Positions 62,997-64,000 of a stretch of 64,000 nt of DNA are shown here, piece after piece. The position numbers and the translations under genes are program-made. The stretch's first letter is position 1, and each line of letters opens with the position of its first letter. Source of the stretch: Agathobaculum sp. NTUH-O15-33 (GTDB lineage Bacteria; Bacillota; Clostridia; Oscillospirales; Butyricicoccaceae). Under the pieces are notes generated by a model. The model ran no database searches. It was not told where the DNA came from and saw only the letters and a program-made list of their open reading frames with translations. The stretch spans positions 3,913,501 to 3,977,500 of the forward strand of contig NZ_CP136187.1 of NCBI RefSeq assembly GCF_033193315.1, in the 5' to 3' direction.

Positions 62997-63537
62997 CGCC
63001 GCATGCGCTCCCTTCTTCCAGTAATTTCAATAGCTTGGCTTTTGCACGAGCAAGATGTTGGTTTACTGTATTTGCTGGAATGCCAAGCAAGTTACCGGTC
63101 TCCTCTGCGGTATGCTGATATAGGCAACGTAATTTGATCACGTCGCGGTACTTGGGGGGCAATTTATCTATCGCATTTACTATTTCTAAATACCCAAGTT
63201 TTCCAAGCACTATATCTTCGACAGTTACAACTTCTGAAACTGCTTCCACAAAGTCTATTGGAATCGCTTCTTGATGGCGACGGCGGTAAACATCTATAGC
63301 TGTATTCCTCACTATAATAACGAGATAATCACGCCTTTTGTTACAAGATAGTTGCGATATCATTTTTATATTTTTTGCTACTTTTATAAAAGTCTCAGCT
63401 ACTACATCCTCAGAAAGTTGTACATCATGCAAAATGCCATATGCAATTTGAAAGAGTCCTGCTCGAAATTGTTTATAAATCTGTTCAAATACACTAATAT
63501 CATGTGCATCCTCTACTAAAGCATATAAATACAGCAT
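62989..63537 (-). CDS. ECF-type RNA polymerase sigma factor (second)
   Basis: 182 aa. Region 2: FEQIYKQFRAGLFQIAYGIL, DVQLSEDVVAETFIKVAKNI. Region 4: LPPKYRDVIKLRCLYQHTAEETGNLLGIPANTVNQHLARAKAKLLK. AT-rich like its two downstream genes, in contrast to the ppk-side pair at 28390. Start has AGGAGGGGG upstream. Stress or envelope signal sensing is typical of such pairs. Confidence 0.9.
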   Translation of the reverse strand: MLYLYALVEDAHDISVFEQIYKQFRAGLFQIAYGILHDVQLSEDVVAETFIKVAKNIKMISQLSCNKRRDYLVIIVRNTAIDVYRRRHQEAIPIDFVEAVSEVVTVEDIVLGKLGYLEIVNAIDKLPPKYRDVIKLRCLYQHTAEETGNLLGIPANTVNQHLARAKAKLLKLLEEGSACGDV

Positions 63538-63858
63538 GACCCCCTCCTTTAAACCATTAAATTATAGCATAATTTGATATGCTATGCCAAGCCAAAAACA
63601 TATTTTGGAGATTAAGCCTACTAATAATTGTGAAGTTACCTTTTTAATGAACGGAACGTTAATGTGTGTATAAATATTACAGTTTTATTTAACAAACGTT
63701 TTCGCACAAGTTCTTATATTTCAGCAATATACCATCTTGTTGGAATATGCTATTATTCTCCTATAAAAACTTTATTTGAGAGGGGATGTTAACTTTATTT
63801 GCATATGATAAGGAACTAGATATATGGCTGTTTCAACAGCAGAAAGAGAGGTTACGCA
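63538..63858. other. AT-rich intergenic stretch
   Basis: No gene seen. A possible rightward promoter is TGCTATTAT (-10 TATTAT near 63751) before the small frame at 63859. A GAACGGAACGTTA dyad at about 63648 is weak. Confidence 0.4.
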
Positions 63859-63999
63859 ATGAAAAAATCAATTGCAGTATTAATGTGTTTTATAATGCTA
63901 TTTACTTCAGCAGGTGCTAGCCAAATATCCTGTGGATATTTGGGTATTACAGAATATACAAATATGGATAACGTACTTCTGGACGGCATTATGTGGTAA
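63859..63999 (+). CDS. Small secreted peptide, 46 aa
   Basis: ATG 63859 with AGAGAGG seven bases upstream; MKKSIAVLMCFIMLFTSAGA is a signal peptide, followed by SQISCGYLGITEYTNMDNVL and LDGIMW, then TAA one base before the window end. AT-rich. It could be a real short peptide or the broken start of a longer secreted protein. No family recognised. Confidence 0.5.
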   Translation: MKKSIAVLMCFIMLFTSAGASQISCGYLGITEYTNMDNVLLDGIMW

Positions 64000-64000
64000 A

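Overview
The window is the replication-origin region of a Gram-positive, anaerobic, Clostridia-like bacterium. Support for this comes from the gene order mnmE-jag-yidC-yidD-rnpA-rpmH / dnaA-oriC-dnaN-rlbA-recF-remB-gyrB-gyrA, strong AGGAGG-type ribosome binding sites, a T-box leader, an AgrD-type peptide, iron-type alcohol dehydrogenases and ferredoxin. Coding GC is fairly high for the class, which would fit gut Oscillospirales such as the Butyricicoccus/Agathobaculum group. The family placement is inference.

1-13,230 is the conserved origin core. rpmH, rnpA, yidD, yidC, jag and mnmE run leftward and dnaA to gyrA run rightward. Two perfect DnaA boxes lie between dnaA and dnaN. 13,231-20,165 is mixed: a small XRE/membrane-protein pair, rnhA, two copies of a palindromic element bracketed by duplicated terminators (one contains an IS200-type tnpA), ferredoxin, asparaginase, an alcohol dehydrogenase, and a roughly 760-nt intergenic stretch with its own promoter, many helices and a terminator. 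That stretch looks like a large structured RNA. 20,166-31,460 holds an SLH protein, an operon ppk-prfA-sua5-coaE-M18 aminopeptidase, pyrophosphatase, an ECF sigma/anti-sigma pair, and cysS with a T-box.

31,464-44,581 holds an operon of a lipoprotein solute-binding protein and a Cache-GGDEF-EAL protein (split by a frameshift), mfd, a lipoprotein, nifSU, a CmpB-like membrane protein and a second iron alcohol dehydrogenase. 44,582-53,341 is an accessory, partly AT-rich region: a 300-bp MITE-like element, decayed REP-associated transposase copies, a VanRS-like two-component system, a MerR-controlled oxidoreductase cluster, and an agrBD pair whose AgrB has lost its N-terminus. 53,342-64,000 holds a membrane protein, phosphoglucomutase, a solo tyrosine recombinase, a third iron alcohol dehydrogenase, a nested palindromic element, a divergent MATE/LysR pair, and an AT-rich ECF sigma/anti-sigma/secreted-protein operon.

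The two most interesting observations are the large structured RNA candidate at 19,356-20,118 and the element family that appears to duplicate whole terminator hairpins at its insertion sites (13,235-13,518 and 15,690-16,737). No tRNA, rRNA or CRISPR array was recognised. All functional calls are by reading motifs; no database search was possible.
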